Positions 19,807 through 28,602 of a stretch of 64,000 nt of DNA are shown in pieces. A model generated the notes under the pieces. It was not told where the DNA came from. It made no database searches and was given only the letters and a program-made list of their open reading frames with translations. Positions within the stretch are counted from its first letter, which is position 1, and every line of letters begins with the position of its first letter. The stretch comes from Bittarella massiliensis (ex Durand et al. 2017). Its GTDB lineage: Bacteria > Bacillota > Clostridia > Oscillospirales > Ruminococcaceae. The translations under genes were made by a program, and so were the position numbers. Location of the stretch: contig NZ_JABFCL010000001.1 in NCBI RefSeq assembly GCF_017566145.1, positions 186,001 to 250,000 on the forward strand, given 5' to 3'.

Positions 19807-20475
19807 TTGGCATCTACCCATGTAAATCCCACCCGGATGGAACTGACCAAGCAGAAAAAAAAGTTGGCCACCGCTGTGCGGGGGCACAAGTTGCTCAAGG
19901 ACAAGCGCGACGAGCTGATGCGGCAATTTTTGGAGCTGGTGCGGGTGAACAAGGCACTGCGGGAAAAGGTGGAGCGGGGCATCGGCGCCGCCAACCAGAA
20001 CTTTGTGATGGCCCGCGCCGCCATGGAGGACGAGTACCTGGCCGCCGCCCTGATGACCCCCAAACAGGAGGTCACCCTGGACGCGGGGTCCCGCAACGTG
20101 ATGAGCGTGGAGGTCCCCCAGTTTTCCTACCGGACCCGGACGTCCGACCCGGGAGACATCTACTCCTACGGCTTTGCCTTCACCTCCAGCGAGCTGGACG
20201 GGGCGGTGAAGAGCCTGGCGGATGTGCTGCCCGACCTGCTGCAGCTGGCCGAGTGCGAAAAGGCCTGCCAGCTGATGGCGGCCGAGATCGAAAAGACCCG
20301 CCGCCGGGTCAACGCCTTGGAGCACGTGATGATCCCCGAGACCCAGGAGAACATCCGCTACATCACCATGAAGCTGGATGAAAACGAGCGCAGCACCCAG
20401 ATCCGACTGATGAAGGTCAAGGATATGATGCTCGAACAGGCACACCACTACAAAGAGCGCCAGGCCGCCGACTGA
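19807..20475 (+). CDS. ntpD: V-type ATP synthase subunit D (central shaft)
   Basis: A 222-residue, largely helical protein that forms the long antiparallel coiled coil of the rotor shaft inside the A3B3 head. The N-terminus (HVNPTRMELTKQKKKL) and the C-terminal RRRVNALEHVMIPETQENIRYI stretch are the two conserved helices of the family. The start is TTG 19807: AAAGGGGGA lies at the right distance, and family members begin with the same HVNPTRMEL pattern shortly after the first residue. Last gene of the operon, 33 bp after ntpB, followed by a strong terminator. Confidence 0.95.
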   Translation: MASTHVNPTRMELTKQKKKLATAVRGHKLLKDKRDELMRQFLELVRVNKALREKVERGIGAANQNFVMARAAMEDEYLAAALMTPKQEVTLDAGSRNVMSVEVPQFSYRTRTSDPGDIYSYGFAFTSSELDGAVKSLADVLPDLLQLAECEKACQLMAAEIEKTRRRVNALEHVMIPETQENIRYITMKLDENERSTQIRLMKVKDMMLEQAHHYKERQAAD

Positions 20476-20486
20476 CGACCCGGCGA

Positions 20487-20530
20487 GAGGCCCGCTTTCC
20501 CCAGCTGGGGAGAGCGGGCCTCTTTTCTTT
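20487..20530 (+). terminator. Terminator of the V-ATPase operon
   Basis: A 10-bp perfect GC stem (20487-20496 with 20513-20522), extended by an inner TCCCC/GGGGA pairing, then TTTTCTTT. Confidence 0.92.
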
Positions 20531-20619
20531 GCCGGGAAGATGGGCTATAATAAAAAACACGGATTTGCCGCTCCCCTTTCACAGGGGGAACAGACAGGGC
20601 GCGAGAAGGGGGCCGGAAG

Positions 20620-21324
20620 GTGAAAAAGCAGATGCAAGCAGGGGCTGAAGAGGGCGCGCGGGCGCCCCGCCGCCGGTGGGGAAAACAGCAGACCGTACTC
20701 CTCTCCCTCTGCGCGCTGGTGGTTCTCGCGGTGATCTTCGGGGCGCTGGACTACTATTCCCTCCTCCCCAAGCGCAGCTACACGGCGGCGGATTTCGGCA
20801 TTGAGACCCTGCACAGCACAGATGACCGCAACGGCAACGGGGTGGACGATTTCACCGACATCCTCGAGGGGGCCCGAAAGGCGGTGGAGGAAAACCCGGT
20901 CTACGACAACTCCTATGTGGCGGGCGGCTACCCGGAGGCGGGCAGGGGCGCCTGCACCGACGTGATCTGGCGGGCGCTGGCCCACGCCGGATACGACCTA
21001 AAGGGGATGGTGGACGCGGACATCGCTCTGGAACCGGACGCCTACCCCGGCGCGGAGGACGCAAACATCGACTTTCGGCGGGTCAAGAACCTGGAGACCT
21101 TCTTTTCGCGGCACTGCGCCGTTCTCACCCTGGACCCCTACCAGGTGGCCGACTGGCAGCCGGGGGACATCGTCTCCTTCAGCCCCAGCCACATCGCCAT
21201 CGTCTCGGACAAGCGCAACCGGGACGGGGTGCCCTACATCATCCACCAGGACGGCCAGCCCCAAAAAGAGGAGGACGCCCTCACCCACCGCACCATCACC
21301 GGGCACTACCGGTTCATCATATAG
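20620..21324 (+). CDS. DUF1287 domain protein, membrane-anchored
   Basis: A 234-residue protein: a basic N-terminus, one transmembrane segment at about residues 27-45, then an extracytoplasmic DUF1287 domain. The domain has GACTDVIWRALAHAGYDL (with the single Cys), FFSRHCAVL, DWQPGDIVSF, SHIAIVSDKRN and YIIHQDGQ. The ordered Cys, His and acidic residues, together with the GDIV and HI(A)IVSD patterns, resemble NlpC/P60-like cysteine peptidase folds, so a cell-wall amidase or peptidase role is plausible but unproven. The start is GTG 20620 behind AGAAGGGGG. It stands alone between the ATPase terminator and a convergent operon, with a TATAAT box at 20546-20551 as a possible -10 element. Confidence 0.82.
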   Translation: MKKQMQAGAEEGARAPRRRWGKQQTVLLSLCALVVLAVIFGALDYYSLLPKRSYTAADFGIETLHSTDDRNGNGVDDFTDILEGARKAVEENPVYDNSYVAGGYPEAGRGACTDVIWRALAHAGYDLKGMVDADIALEPDAYPGAEDANIDFRRVKNLETFFSRHCAVLTLDPYQVADWQPGDIVSFSPSHIAIVSDKRNRDGVPYIIHQDGQPQKEEDALTHRTITGHYRFII

Positions 21325-21331
21325 AGCAAAA

Positions 21332-21372
21332 GAGAGAGGGGCCGCCTGTGCCAGGCGGCCCCTCTCTCTTGC
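21332..21372. terminator. Bidirectional terminator between convergent genes
   Basis: A perfect 17-bp stem (21332-21348 with 21352-21368) with T-rich flanks in both directions, serving the DUF1287 gene (plus) and the five-gene minus-strand run that ends at 21392. Confidence 0.88.
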
Positions 21373-21391
21373 CCCTTTGGCAGGACGCGGC

Positions 21392-21637
21392 TCAGTCGAC
21401 CCAGAAACTGAGTTTCTCCTCGTCGCCGTAGGTGATGTGAAAGCGGCGGGCGGTGAAAAACGCCTCCACTGTCTGCCGCATCTCCTCAAAACGGCCGGAA
21501 CAGGCGCATTCCCCCAGCGGCTCAATCCAACAGGACTGTTTGCCACAGGCGTCCCGCAGGTGGACGCGAAAGGCTAGCCCCCGCTCCTCTAACAGGTGGT
21601 TGCAGTCGAGAATGTCGGTCAGTGAGATGATGTTCAT
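21392..21637 (-). CDS. RDAC family small protein
   Basis: An 81-residue soluble protein containing HLRDACGKQSCWIEPLG, the motif for which the 'RDAC family' of clostridial small proteins appears to be named; I recall the family name but cannot check it. Two further cysteines (ECAC) follow, giving four Cys in a 30-residue stretch, which could bind a metal or form a redox pair. No function is known to me. The start ATG 21637 is preceded by a GAGAGGG stretch. It is the last gene of a minus-strand run with TfoX-C, cls, M20 and FemAB genes and stops just before the shared terminator. Confidence 0.75.
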   Translation of the reverse strand: MNIISLTDILDCNHLLEERGLAFRVHLRDACGKQSCWIEPLGECACSGRFEEMRQTVEAFFTARRFHITYGDEEKLSFWVD

Positions 21638-21676
21638 CCCTCTCTCCCCTCTCTGCGGCCCGCTGGCCGCGGCTGT

Positions 21677-21937
21677 TTACGATCTCTCCAAACCGCTGTA
21701 AAATGCCTTTAAGTCGGCCTTTGCATCGGGGGGCAACTCCTTTTTCGGCAGGCCGCGAATGGCCCCTTCCAGGGCGTAGAGCAGGTGCAGACAGGCCTCT
21801 GGATCGGCGTGCAGCCGCACCCGCAGCAGGGCCTCCTTGGCCCCGATCGCCCGCAACTGCTCCGGGGTTTCGATCCCCGCCCGGCGCAACTTTTCCTCTG
21901 CCACCCGGCCCAGGCCGACCATCTGGTGAAGTTCCAT
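21677..21937 (-). CDS. TfoX C-terminal domain protein
   Basis: An 86-residue protein matching the stand-alone TfoX C-terminal domain: a helix-hairpin-like GLGRVAEEKLRRAGIETPEQLRAIGAKEAL followed by CLHLLYALEGAIRGL. In enterobacteria the full TfoX/Sxy regulates competence; the isolated C-terminal domain is common in Firmicutes and has no established role. The helix-hairpin-like N-terminal part suggests nucleic-acid or protein contact. The start ATG 21937 has AAGGG 7 bp upstream; the frame is open to a GTG 24 bp earlier. It lies between cls (41 bp) and the RDAC gene (39 bp). Confidence 0.82.
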   Translation of the reverse strand: MELHQMVGLGRVAEEKLRRAGIETPEQLRAIGAKEALLRVRLHADPEACLHLLYALEGAIRGLPKKELPPDAKADLKAFYSGLERS

Positions 21938-21978
21938 CTCGCACCCTTCTCCCTTGGCCACTTTACTCTACACCCTCC

Positions 21979-23514
21979 CTACATCAGGGGGGAGAACACC
22001 CGCAGCACCGCCGCGAACATCCGCTTATAGAGGGGGATGGCGTTGTACTTTTTCATGGTCATCTGCTCGCAGCACTCCAGGGTCTGCAAGAAATCCCGTT
22101 TTAGTTGGAGCACCGCCTTGGAGCGGTACATCCAGACGCCGCACTCAAAGTGCAGATAGAGGCTGCGAAAGTCCAGGTTGGTGGTCCCCACCACCGCCAC
22201 CTTGTCGTCGGCGACAAAGGTCTTGGAGTGGATGAAGCCGGGGGTGTACTCGTAAATTTTGACCCCCGCCTCCAGCAGCTGTTTGTAGTAGGAGCGGGTC
22301 ACCATGTGCACATACCACTTGTCGGGCACGTGAGGGGTGACGATCCGCACGTCGATGCCGCTCTTGGCCGCCAGGTTGAGGGCGGTCACCACCTCGTTGT
22401 CGACGATCAGATAGGGGGTGTTGATATAGACGTATTCGGTGGCGTTGTTGATGATGTTCAGGTAGACTTGCTCCCCCACGATCTCGTCGTCCATGGGGCT
22501 GTCGGCATAGGGCTGCACGTAGCCGTCGCTCTCGCAGGGGGCGGGCATATACCGCTCGGGCCGAAACTGGCTGAACTCCTCCCCCTTCTTGGTCTCGTAC
22601 TGCCAGAATTGCAGAAACATCACCGTCAGATTCCAGACCGCCTCCCCCTTGAGCATGATGGAGGCGTCCTTCCAGTGGCCGTGCTTCTCGTAGCCGTTGA
22701 TGTACTCATCGGCCAGGTTGATGCCGCCGGTGAAGCCCACATACCCGTCGATGACGGTGATCTTGCGGTGGTCGCGGTTATTCATCTGCATCTGCAGCCG
22801 GGGACGGAACTTGTTGAAGGCGTAGCACTTGATCCCCTTTTTGCGCAGCTCCTTGTAGTAGCCGCTGGGGAGGGTGACCAGGCTGCCCACATCGTCGTAG
22901 AGCATCCGCACGTCCACCCCCTGGGCGGCCTTGCGCTCCAAAATCTCCAGCACTGTGTCCCACATCACCCCGGCCTGAACGATAAAGTACTCCATGAAGA
23001 TGAAGTGCTGGGCCTTTTCCAGCTCCTCCACCAGCTTTTCAAACATCCGCTCCCCCGGGGAGAGATAGCAGGTCTCGGTGTTTTTGTAGACCGGATAGAA
23101 GGAGTTGTTGCTGATGTAGAGGGACTGCTTGGCGGTGTGTTTGCTCAAGGACTCGATCTCCTCGGTGACCACCCGGTTGGCGATCAGCTCGTCTTTGGTC
23201 TTGTCGTAAATTTCGCTGACCCGGCCGCGCAGGGCCCGGGGCACCTTGTTGTTGCCGAAAAAGACGTAGAAGAGCCCGCCGAAGATGGGCAAGGCCATGA
23301 CGATGAGAATCCAGGGAATTTTGTAGGCCGGGTTGTCGTCTTTGGAGATGACCCAGACGGCGCAGAGGCCGCTCAAGACGATGAGGATGGGCTGTAAATA
23401 GACAAACTCCTCGCTGAGGCGCCAGATGGCGACCACCAGAAAGGCCGCTTGCAAGAGGATCAAGACCCCCACGATGACGATCCTGCTGAGCAGGACCTTG
23501 GCTATTTTTTTCAT
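21979..23514 (-). CDS. cls: Cardiolipin synthase (phospholipase D family)
   Basis: A 511-residue membrane enzyme with two N-terminal transmembrane segments, a PLDc_N region (about 40-90) and two HKD motifs: His249-x-Lys251-x4-Asp256 and His429-x-Lys431-x4-Asp436. It condenses two phosphatidylglycerol molecules into cardiolipin and glycerol through a phosphohistidine intermediate. All catalytic residues are present and the length is typical (about 480-510). It lies in a five-gene minus-strand run with FemAB-like and M20 peptidase genes, so the unit seems to deal with the cell envelope, which is inference. Confidence 0.94.
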   Translation of the reverse strand: MKKIAKVLLSRIVIVGVLILLQAAFLVVAIWRLSEEFVYLQPILIVLSGLCAVWVISKDDNPAYKIPWILIVMALPIFGGLFYVFFGNNKVPRALRGRVSEIYDKTKDELIANRVVTEEIESLSKHTAKQSLYISNNSFYPVYKNTETCYLSPGERMFEKLVEELEKAQHFIFMEYFIVQAGVMWDTVLEILERKAAQGVDVRMLYDDVGSLVTLPSGYYKELRKKGIKCYAFNKFRPRLQMQMNNRDHRKITVIDGYVGFTGGINLADEYINGYEKHGHWKDASIMLKGEAVWNLTVMFLQFWQYETKKGEEFSQFRPERYMPAPCESDGYVQPYADSPMDDEIVGEQVYLNIINNATEYVYINTPYLIVDNEVVTALNLAAKSGIDVRIVTPHVPDKWYVHMVTRSYYKQLLEAGVKIYEYTPGFIHSKTFVADDKVAVVGTTNLDFRSLYLHFECGVWMYRSKAVLQLKRDFLQTLECCEQMTMKKYNAIPLYKRMFAAVLRVFSPLM

Positions 23515-23556
23515 ACTTTATCCTTGTCTGTGCGTCGATTCTGCCGGTACAGCGGG

Positions 23557-24999
23557 CTAATAGCGCTGCACCAGCTCCTTGTAAAAGCAAACCGCCTTGG
23601 CCAGCGCCTCCACGCCGAGGTTTTCGTCCACCCCGTGGATGCTGCCCAGCTGCTGCTTGTCGATGGAGAGGGGGGCAAAGCGGAGCACGCAGTCGCAGAT
23701 CTTTTCGTAGTGGCGGGAATCGCTCCCCTGCAACATGATGTAGGGGGCCACCCCCGCCTCGGGAAAGGTCTTTTGCACGCAGGCCTTCACCGCCTGGTAG
23801 CCATAGCTGTCGGCGGAGGAGACGCCCGAGCAGTCCCACCCCGAGACCAGCTGCACCTCCACGTCAAAGCGCTTGCCAATGGCGCACAACTTCTGCATGG
23901 TGGCCTCTTTGCGCTCGTGGGACATGAAGCGCAGGTTGGCGGTGATGGACGCCTCCTGGGGGATGACGTTGGCCGCCTCGCTCCCCGAGGCCATGGTAAA
24001 GGCGCAGGTGGTCTGGAGCATGGCGCCGGCCTGGGCGCTGAATTTTGGGAGGGCCGACTTGAGCAGCGGTTTAAAGAGCCAGAGATTTGCCAGCACCAGC
24101 CGCAGGGGCATGCTCATATAGGGGGCCATCTCCCGGAACATCCCTTCCACTGGCGGGGTGAACTGCACCGAGAAGGGGTTTTTCTTCTCTATGTAGTTCA
24201 CCATCCCCGCCAGCCGGGCCAAGGGGGTCCCCTTCGGGGGGGTGGAGGCGTGGCCGCCCTTTGACTTGGCCACAAATTTGACCTGGGCATTCCCCTTCTC
24301 CATCAACCCGATCATGGCGAATTTGCAGTCGAGGCCGGGCAGAGGGCTGTCGGCCACCGCGCCCCCCTCGTCCAGCACCAGGCCCAGCTTGACCCCTCGG
24401 GCGGCCAGGTAGTCCACCGTGGCGGGGGCGCCGGGGCCGTTGATCTCCTCGTTGCAGGAGGAGGCCAGATAGATGTCCTGCGGGGGGACATATCCCTCGG
24501 CCAGCAGTTCCTCCACCGCGTTCATAAAGCCGCAGAGGGAGCCCTTGGTGTCCACCGCGCCCCGGCCCCAGATGATTCCCTTTTCAATCTCGCCGGCAAA
24601 GGGCGGGTGGCTCCACGCCCCCTCGGCGGGGACCACGTCCATGTGGGACATGAGCAGCAGGGGCAGCCGGTCGGAGCGGCCGCTGCCCTTCCAGTGAAAG
24701 AGGAGAGCGCCGTCCAACTCCACCCGCTCCAGCTGGCGGTGGATGTTGGGGTAGAGTTCCTCCAACAGCCGGTGAAAGGCGTATATCTTTGACAGGTCTC
24801 CGCCGGGGGCCACGGTGACCGTCTCCTGCGCCAGCATCCGGGAAAGGGTCTCGGCGTAGTGCTCGACCCGCTCCCCCGGCGGCAAGGGCGCCCCCTGGGG
24901 CGACACCGATTTGGTCCCCACCCGCAGGGTGTTGACCAGGACAGCGGCAATCAGCAGCAGCAAAAGCCCCAACACCGCCCACAAAATGATCCAACCCAT
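23557..24999 (-). CDS. M20-family metallopeptidase, membrane-anchored (CPS1/PM20D1-like)
   Basis: A 480-residue protein with an N-terminal membrane anchor (about 2-23) and an M20 peptidase domain. The metal ligands are seen in LLMSHMDVVPAEG (His, with the following Asp), WGRGAVDTKGS (Asp) and SSCNEEINGPG (the catalytic Glu pair), with further ligands near QGSDSRHYEKI and the C-terminal SIHGVDENL His. KGGHASTPPKGTP marks the dimerisation insert. The arrangement matches the carboxypeptidase S / PM20D1 group, which hydrolyses or forms N-acyl amino acids and peptides. It lies 20 bp after the FemAB gene and 42 bp before cls. Substrate unknown. Confidence 0.88.
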   Translation of the reverse strand: MGWIILWAVLGLLLLLIAAVLVNTLRVGTKSVSPQGAPLPPGERVEHYAETLSRMLAQETVTVAPGGDLSKIYAFHRLLEELYPNIHRQLERVELDGALLFHWKGSGRSDRLPLLLMSHMDVVPAEGAWSHPPFAGEIEKGIIWGRGAVDTKGSLCGFMNAVEELLAEGYVPPQDIYLASSCNEEINGPGAPATVDYLAARGVKLGLVLDEGGAVADSPLPGLDCKFAMIGLMEKGNAQVKFVAKSKGGHASTPPKGTPLARLAGMVNYIEKKNPFSVQFTPPVEGMFREMAPYMSMPLRLVLANLWLFKPLLKSALPKFSAQAGAMLQTTCAFTMASGSEAANVIPQEASITANLRFMSHERKEATMQKLCAIGKRFDVEVQLVSGWDCSGVSSADSYGYQAVKACVQKTFPEAGVAPYIMLQGSDSRHYEKICDCVLRFAPLSIDKQQLGSIHGVDENLGVEALAKAVCFYKELVQRY

Positions 25000-25019
25000 C
25001 TGTCTCTCTCCTCTCGCCT

Positions 25020-26090
25020 TTAATGAGCCGCTTTGGCCGCTTTGGCTTTTTTGCGGGCCCGGCGCTTGCGCATCCTGGCCTGCACCTTTTCCGAAAAATC
25101 GACGAATTTCTCCACCCAGGGGGTAAAGACCAGATCAAACTCCCCGGCAAAGGTGACCACCTGGCCGTTAAAGCCCTTTTTGAAGAGGTAGACCCCATGC
25201 ATGTGATCGTTTCCCGACAGATCCAGAGGGATGCCCTGAAAGTCGTAGACCACGCAGCCGGTGTCCACCGCCCACTGAATCATCTCCCACTGCATCAGGT
25301 GGTTGGGCATGACGTTGCGAAAGGCATTGTCCGACGCGCCGTAGACATAGCAGGTCTTGCCCGCGTAGTTGGTGGTGATGGCGCCGGAGATGGGCCGTCC
25401 CTCATAGTAGCAGAGGTAGAGGCGCACCTGCTCCCCCAGGGCGTCGAGCATCCGCTCAAAGTAGCTCATGGGGCGGGTGTTGAATCCGTCGCGCTGGCCG
25501 GTGACCTGGTAGACCTTCATAAAGTCGGGCAGGTCTTCTTTGGTGCCCACCTTGCAGACCACCCCTTTTCGCCCGGCCAGGCGGATGTTGTAGCGCCACT
25601 TCTGGTGGAAGCTGGCCAGCAGTTCCTCCTTGGTGCGCCCGGCCAGGGGCAGCATGTAGTTGCTGCGGCGCTGGATGGTGTCGTCGTCGGTCTGATTTTC
25701 TTGATAGGTGAAGCCGTATTTGCGGGCCATCTCCACAAAGGCGGTGTCCCCGGTCATCACCATGGGATCCATCTTAAAGGCAAAGCCGTGCTCCAACTTG
25801 GCCACCGCCTTGACCCCTTCGACCAAGTCGGCAAAGACGGCCTCGTCGCCGTAGTCAAAGACCGGGCCCCGGGGGGCATAGAGGAAGTGGCGGTTTAGCC
25901 CCGGCACCTTTTTGGTGAGGATCAGCATCCCCCCCACGATCTCCCCCGCCGCATCGCGGGAGACCACCACCCGGCGGCCCCAGCCGGCCTTGACCTCCGG
26001 CCAGTGGACAGACTGGGTAAAACCGCCGTTTTTATGGGCGCTGACAAACGCCTCGTACTCGCCATATCTGCTGGGTTCCAAAATTTCCAA
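25020..26090 (-). CDS. FemAB-family peptidoglycan interpeptide bridge transferase-like protein
   Basis: A 356-residue protein with two GNAT-like halves as in FemX/FemA. Visible family segments are FTQSVHWPEVK, RGPVFDYGDE, SNYMLPLAGRTKEELLASFHQKWRYNIRLAGRKG, the GAITTNYAGKTCYVYGAS segment, and YDFQGIP followed by HGVYLFKKGFNG. FemAB proteins transfer amino acids from aminoacyl-tRNA to lipid-linked peptidoglycan precursors. The C-terminus is a very basic Lys/Arg/Ala tail. The exact start is uncertain: TTG 26090 fits the GAGAGGG Shine-Dalgarno best; another TTG two codons upstream is possible. It is the first gene of the five-gene minus-strand run. Confidence 0.88.
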   Translation of the reverse strand: MEILEPSRYGEYEAFVSAHKNGGFTQSVHWPEVKAGWGRRVVVSRDAAGEIVGGMLILTKKVPGLNRHFLYAPRGPVFDYGDEAVFADLVEGVKAVAKLEHGFAFKMDPMVMTGDTAFVEMARKYGFTYQENQTDDDTIQRRSNYMLPLAGRTKEELLASFHQKWRYNIRLAGRKGVVCKVGTKEDLPDFMKVYQVTGQRDGFNTRPMSYFERMLDALGEQVRLYLCYYEGRPISGAITTNYAGKTCYVYGASDNAFRNVMPNHLMQWEMIQWAVDTGCVVYDFQGIPLDLSGNDHMHGVYLFKKGFNGQVVTFAGEFDLVFTPWVEKFVDFSEKVQARMRKRRARKKAKAAKAAH

Positions 26091-26221
26091 AACCAACGCC
26101 CTCTCTTCTCACATTCCAAGCGGTTCCTCCCGCCGGGGAAACCGCATCTCAAAACGCTATTCTCTCCCCCCGGGGTGGCCGGCGGCGAAAAAAAACGATC
26201 TATCCGCCCCAAAAGGGGGCC

Positions 26222-26466
26222 GTTTGAGGATGGGCCAAAACCGCCCCCCTCAAACCGCCTGTCCAGCCGCCCCACCCGCATGGCGGCAAATGTTCCCCGG
26301 CGGAGTTCGCGAAGCGCTGCCTTCGCGGTCTTCCAGGCAGAGCAGCAGCTGTCTTTTTTGCCACGATACCACAATCGCGCAGCGCGCCGTGGTATCGGCC
26401 ATGGGGCAGGGAGCAAGCGCAGCTTGCGCATCTGCCTGGCCATCCCCAGGTATCATAGCCGCTATG
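26222..26466. other. Hairpin-rich non-coding stretch
   Basis: The 519-bp gap between the FemAB gene and the RluA gene has no convincing gene but five inverted repeats in 245 bp. They are GTTTGAG/CTCAAAC (26222-26228 with 26249-26255), CGCGAAG/CTTCGCG (26308-26314 with 26321-26327), a 9-bp CGATACCAC/GTGGTATCG stem (26364-26372 with 26389-26397) with internal CGCGC/GCGCG, GGCAG..GCAAGC/GCTTGC..CTGCC (26405-26436), and CATAG/CTATG (26454-26466). A TATAAT box faces the minus strand just beyond the last hairpin (26477-26472). It may be a structured RNA, a decayed palindromic repeat element or a complex terminator region; the sequence alone does not decide. The rest of the gap (26097-26221 and 26478-26609) shows nothing definite. 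Confidence 0.4.
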
Positions 26467-26609
26467 GGGCCATTATACCATATTTTGCCCCCGCGCGCAC
26501 GGCAAATCCCCGGGAAGTGGCTTTTCCCAAAGGGGTTTTTGTGATATGATTGGAGCACAGCCGCGACGGGCCAAACCGACCCGCCAAACGGCAGAAGGGA
26601 GGTCGTTTT

Positions 26610-27554
26610 TTGAGGGAATTCACGGTGGACGGGGCGGCGGACGGACGGCGGCTGGACGCCCTGCTGGGAGAGTTGACCCACGGCCTGCCCCAGCCCCTAC
26701 TCTACAAATTTCTGCGCAAGGGCCGCGTCCGGGTCAACGGGAAGCGGGTCTCCCAGCCCGGGCACCGGCTGCAGGCAGGGGACCGGCTGGAGTGCTATCT
26801 CAACGACGAGTTCTTTCAGCGCCCCTCCCCCGAAAACGCCTATCTGCGGGTCAAGCCCCGGTTTCAGGTGGTGTACGAGGACGAACATATCCTGCTGGCC
26901 GACAAGTATCCGGGGCTGCTGGTCCTCCCCGACCGGGAGGAGGGGGTCAACACCCTGGAGGCCCAGATTCAGCGCTATCTCTACGACCGGGGGGAGTACC
27001 GCCCCGGCGAGACCTTTCCCCCCGCCCTCTGCAACCGCATCGACCGCTGGACCGGTGGCATCGTCATCGCCGCCAAAAACCAGCCCGCCCTGGAGGAGAT
27101 GCTAGAGCGCATCCGCCTGCGGCAGGTGCAAAAGACCTACTGGTGCGTGGTGCTGGGCCACCTTCCGAAGCGGGAGGGGACCCTCACCGGCTACCTCTTT
27201 AAAGACAGCAAAAAGAGCCGGGTCTATGTCGGCAACAGTCCCCGTCCCGGGGCCAAGCAGGCGGTGACCCACTACCGGGTTTTGCGGGAGAGCCGGGATC
27301 TCAGCCTGGTGGAGGCCCGGTTGGTGACCGGGCGCACCCACCAGATTCGCGCCCAGTTCGCCGCCGCCGGCCACCCCCTGCTGGGGGACGGCAAGTACGG
27401 ACGGGAGCCGGTCAACCGCCGCTATCACCAGCCTTACCAGGCCCTCTACTCCCGGGAGGTGACCTTTGCCTTTCCCCCGGGCGAGGGGGTGCTGCAGTAC
27501 TTGAGCGGCCAGCGCTTTCAGGTGGCCCAGGTCCCCTTTGAAAAGCTGGTGTGA
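26610..27554 (+). CDS. RluA-family pseudouridine synthase
   Basis: A 314-residue protein with an N-terminal S4 RNA-binding domain (about 13-60, LLYKFLRKGRVRVNGKRV) and an RluA-type catalytic domain: ILLADKYPGLLVLP, the catalytic Asp in CNRIDRWTGGIVIAAK, and [26 protein letters not shown]. It converts uridine to pseudouridine in rRNA or tRNA. The catalytic motif begins Asn-Arg instead of the more usual His-Arg, also seen in the paralogue at 37846. The start is TTG 26610, with GGGAGG at proper spacing; upstream codons lack a ribosome-binding site. The target site in RNA cannot be assigned. Confidence 0.9.
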   Translation: MREFTVDGAADGRRLDALLGELTHGLPQPLLYKFLRKGRVRVNGKRVSQPGHRLQAGDRLECYLNDEFFQRPSPENAYLRVKPRFQVVYEDEHILLADKYPGLLVLPDREEGVNTLEAQIQRYLYDRGEYRPGETFPPALCNRIDRWTGGIVIAAKNQPALEEMLERIRLRQVQKTYWCVVLGHLPKREGTLTGYLFKDSKKSRVYVGNSPRPGAKQAVTHYRVLRESRDLSLVEARLVTGRTHQIRAQFAAAGHPLLGDGKYGREPVNRRYHQPYQALYSREVTFAFPPGEGVLQYLSGQRFQVAQVPFEKLV

Positions 27555-27585
27555 CCCAGCCATTTTCCTTTTCCCCGGCAAAAGA

Positions 27586-27619
27586 GCGCCCCTTCCCCAC
27601 ACAGGTGGGAAAGGGGCGC
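27586..27619. terminator. Terminator between convergent genes
   Basis: A 15-bp stem with one mismatch (27586-27600 with 27605-27619). T-rich on both sides (CTTTCTCTCT on plus, CTCTTTTG on minus), placed between the ends of the RluA gene and a membrane protein gene. Confidence 0.75.
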
Positions 27620-27628
27620 CCTTTCTCT

Positions 27629-28513
27629 CTAGTTGGAAAAGTGCAGCCAAAACTCCCATTTCAGCAGAAACCAGCCCGCCAGGGCGCTGGCGGCGTTGGC
27701 GGTGAGGGCGTAGGCCACCCGGCGGCCCCTCCCCTGCCCCCGCAACAGATAGAGGTAGAGGAGGGTCTCGGCCCCGGCCACCACCAGTTCTAGGGGAACC
27801 AGGGCCATGTAGCTGGCAATCAGCCCGTGCAGCAAAAGCCGCCGCCCCAAAGTGGCGGTCAAAAAGAGCTGGGTGCCCAGGTTGACCAGCAAAAAGACCA
27901 GCCAGTTTTTCCGAAGGGGAAAGCGGAAGGCAAACAGCAGCACCCCCTCGATGAGGAGGGTGGGCAGAAGCGTCACGGCGAACTGGCGCAGATAGGCCAG
28001 CCAGATACTGGGACGGGTGAGCTGTCCGGTCTGGTAATCGTAGGTCAGGGTGGTCTGAAAGGTGACCCGGTCGACCCAGTCGGAGACCCGCAGTTCCCCC
28101 TCCGGCGTGGCGAGGAGGAGTTTGAAGCGGTCGGGCACCCCAAAGTAGCCAAAGATGTGGCGGCGGCTCTCCCCCTGTGCCACCCCCTGCAAGTCGCCCC
28201 ACATGGGGGCGCGGGTGCCGACGGTCAGGCCGGCGTGCCACCCTTCCTCCCGGTAATTGGCCAGCAGGGCGAACTTTTGCGGGTCGCACTGGGCGCGCCG
28301 GTCGCCCAGGTTGTCATAGTCCCCCTCGGGGACCAGGAGGTCCAGGTAGTACTCCTCCTGGGGCGGGTTCTCCACCACCACGGTGATTCGAGGTTTGGGG
28401 CCCATATCGGCCTGGGCGACGGCGGGAAACAGTGCCAGCAACAGGCAGAGGCAGAGGCAGAGGGCCAGGCGGGCCCCGCTCCGCAGCGGCCGGGCTGTGT
28501 CAAACGGCTTCAC
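27629..28513 (-). CDS. Hypothetical exported/membrane protein
   Basis: A 294-residue protein I do not recognise. It begins with a signal peptide (Arg-rich start, LALCLCLCLLLALFP, likely cleaved after AQA), followed by an extracytoplasmic domain of about 120 residues and then four to five transmembrane helices. The outside domain mentions ITVVVENPPQEEYYLDLLVPEGDYDNL, suggesting a beta-rich ligand or protein-binding module. This order (signal peptide, outer domain, multi-helix membrane part) resembles 7TMR-DISM-type sensors, but no signalling output domain follows. The start is GTG 28513 behind GAGAGGGGG. It is a single gene bounded by terminators on both sides. Confidence 0.75.
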   Translation of the reverse strand: MKPFDTARPLRSGARLALCLCLCLLLALFPAVAQADMGPKPRITVVVENPPQEEYYLDLLVPEGDYDNLGDRRAQCDPQKFALLANYREEGWHAGLTVGTRAPMWGDLQGVAQGESRRHIFGYFGVPDRFKLLLATPEGELRVSDWVDRVTFQTTLTYDYQTGQLTRPSIWLAYLRQFAVTLLPTLLIEGVLLFAFRFPLRKNWLVFLLVNLGTQLFLTATLGRRLLLHGLIASYMALVPLELVVAGAETLLYLYLLRGQGRGRRVAYALTANAASALAGWFLLKWEFWLHFSN

Positions 28514-28602
28514 GGCGATTTCCCCCTCTCTGGGCGCGGGTGGACATTTTCTCCGTCTTCAGTATACCAGAAACGCCCCGGCCAGCGCCAGAGGGGGGAG
28601 AT

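Noticed and set aside
26250..26681. Minus-strand frames through the hairpin cluster (143 and 173 codons)
   Set aside because: They pass through inverted repeats, have no ribosome-binding site and no recognisable domain.
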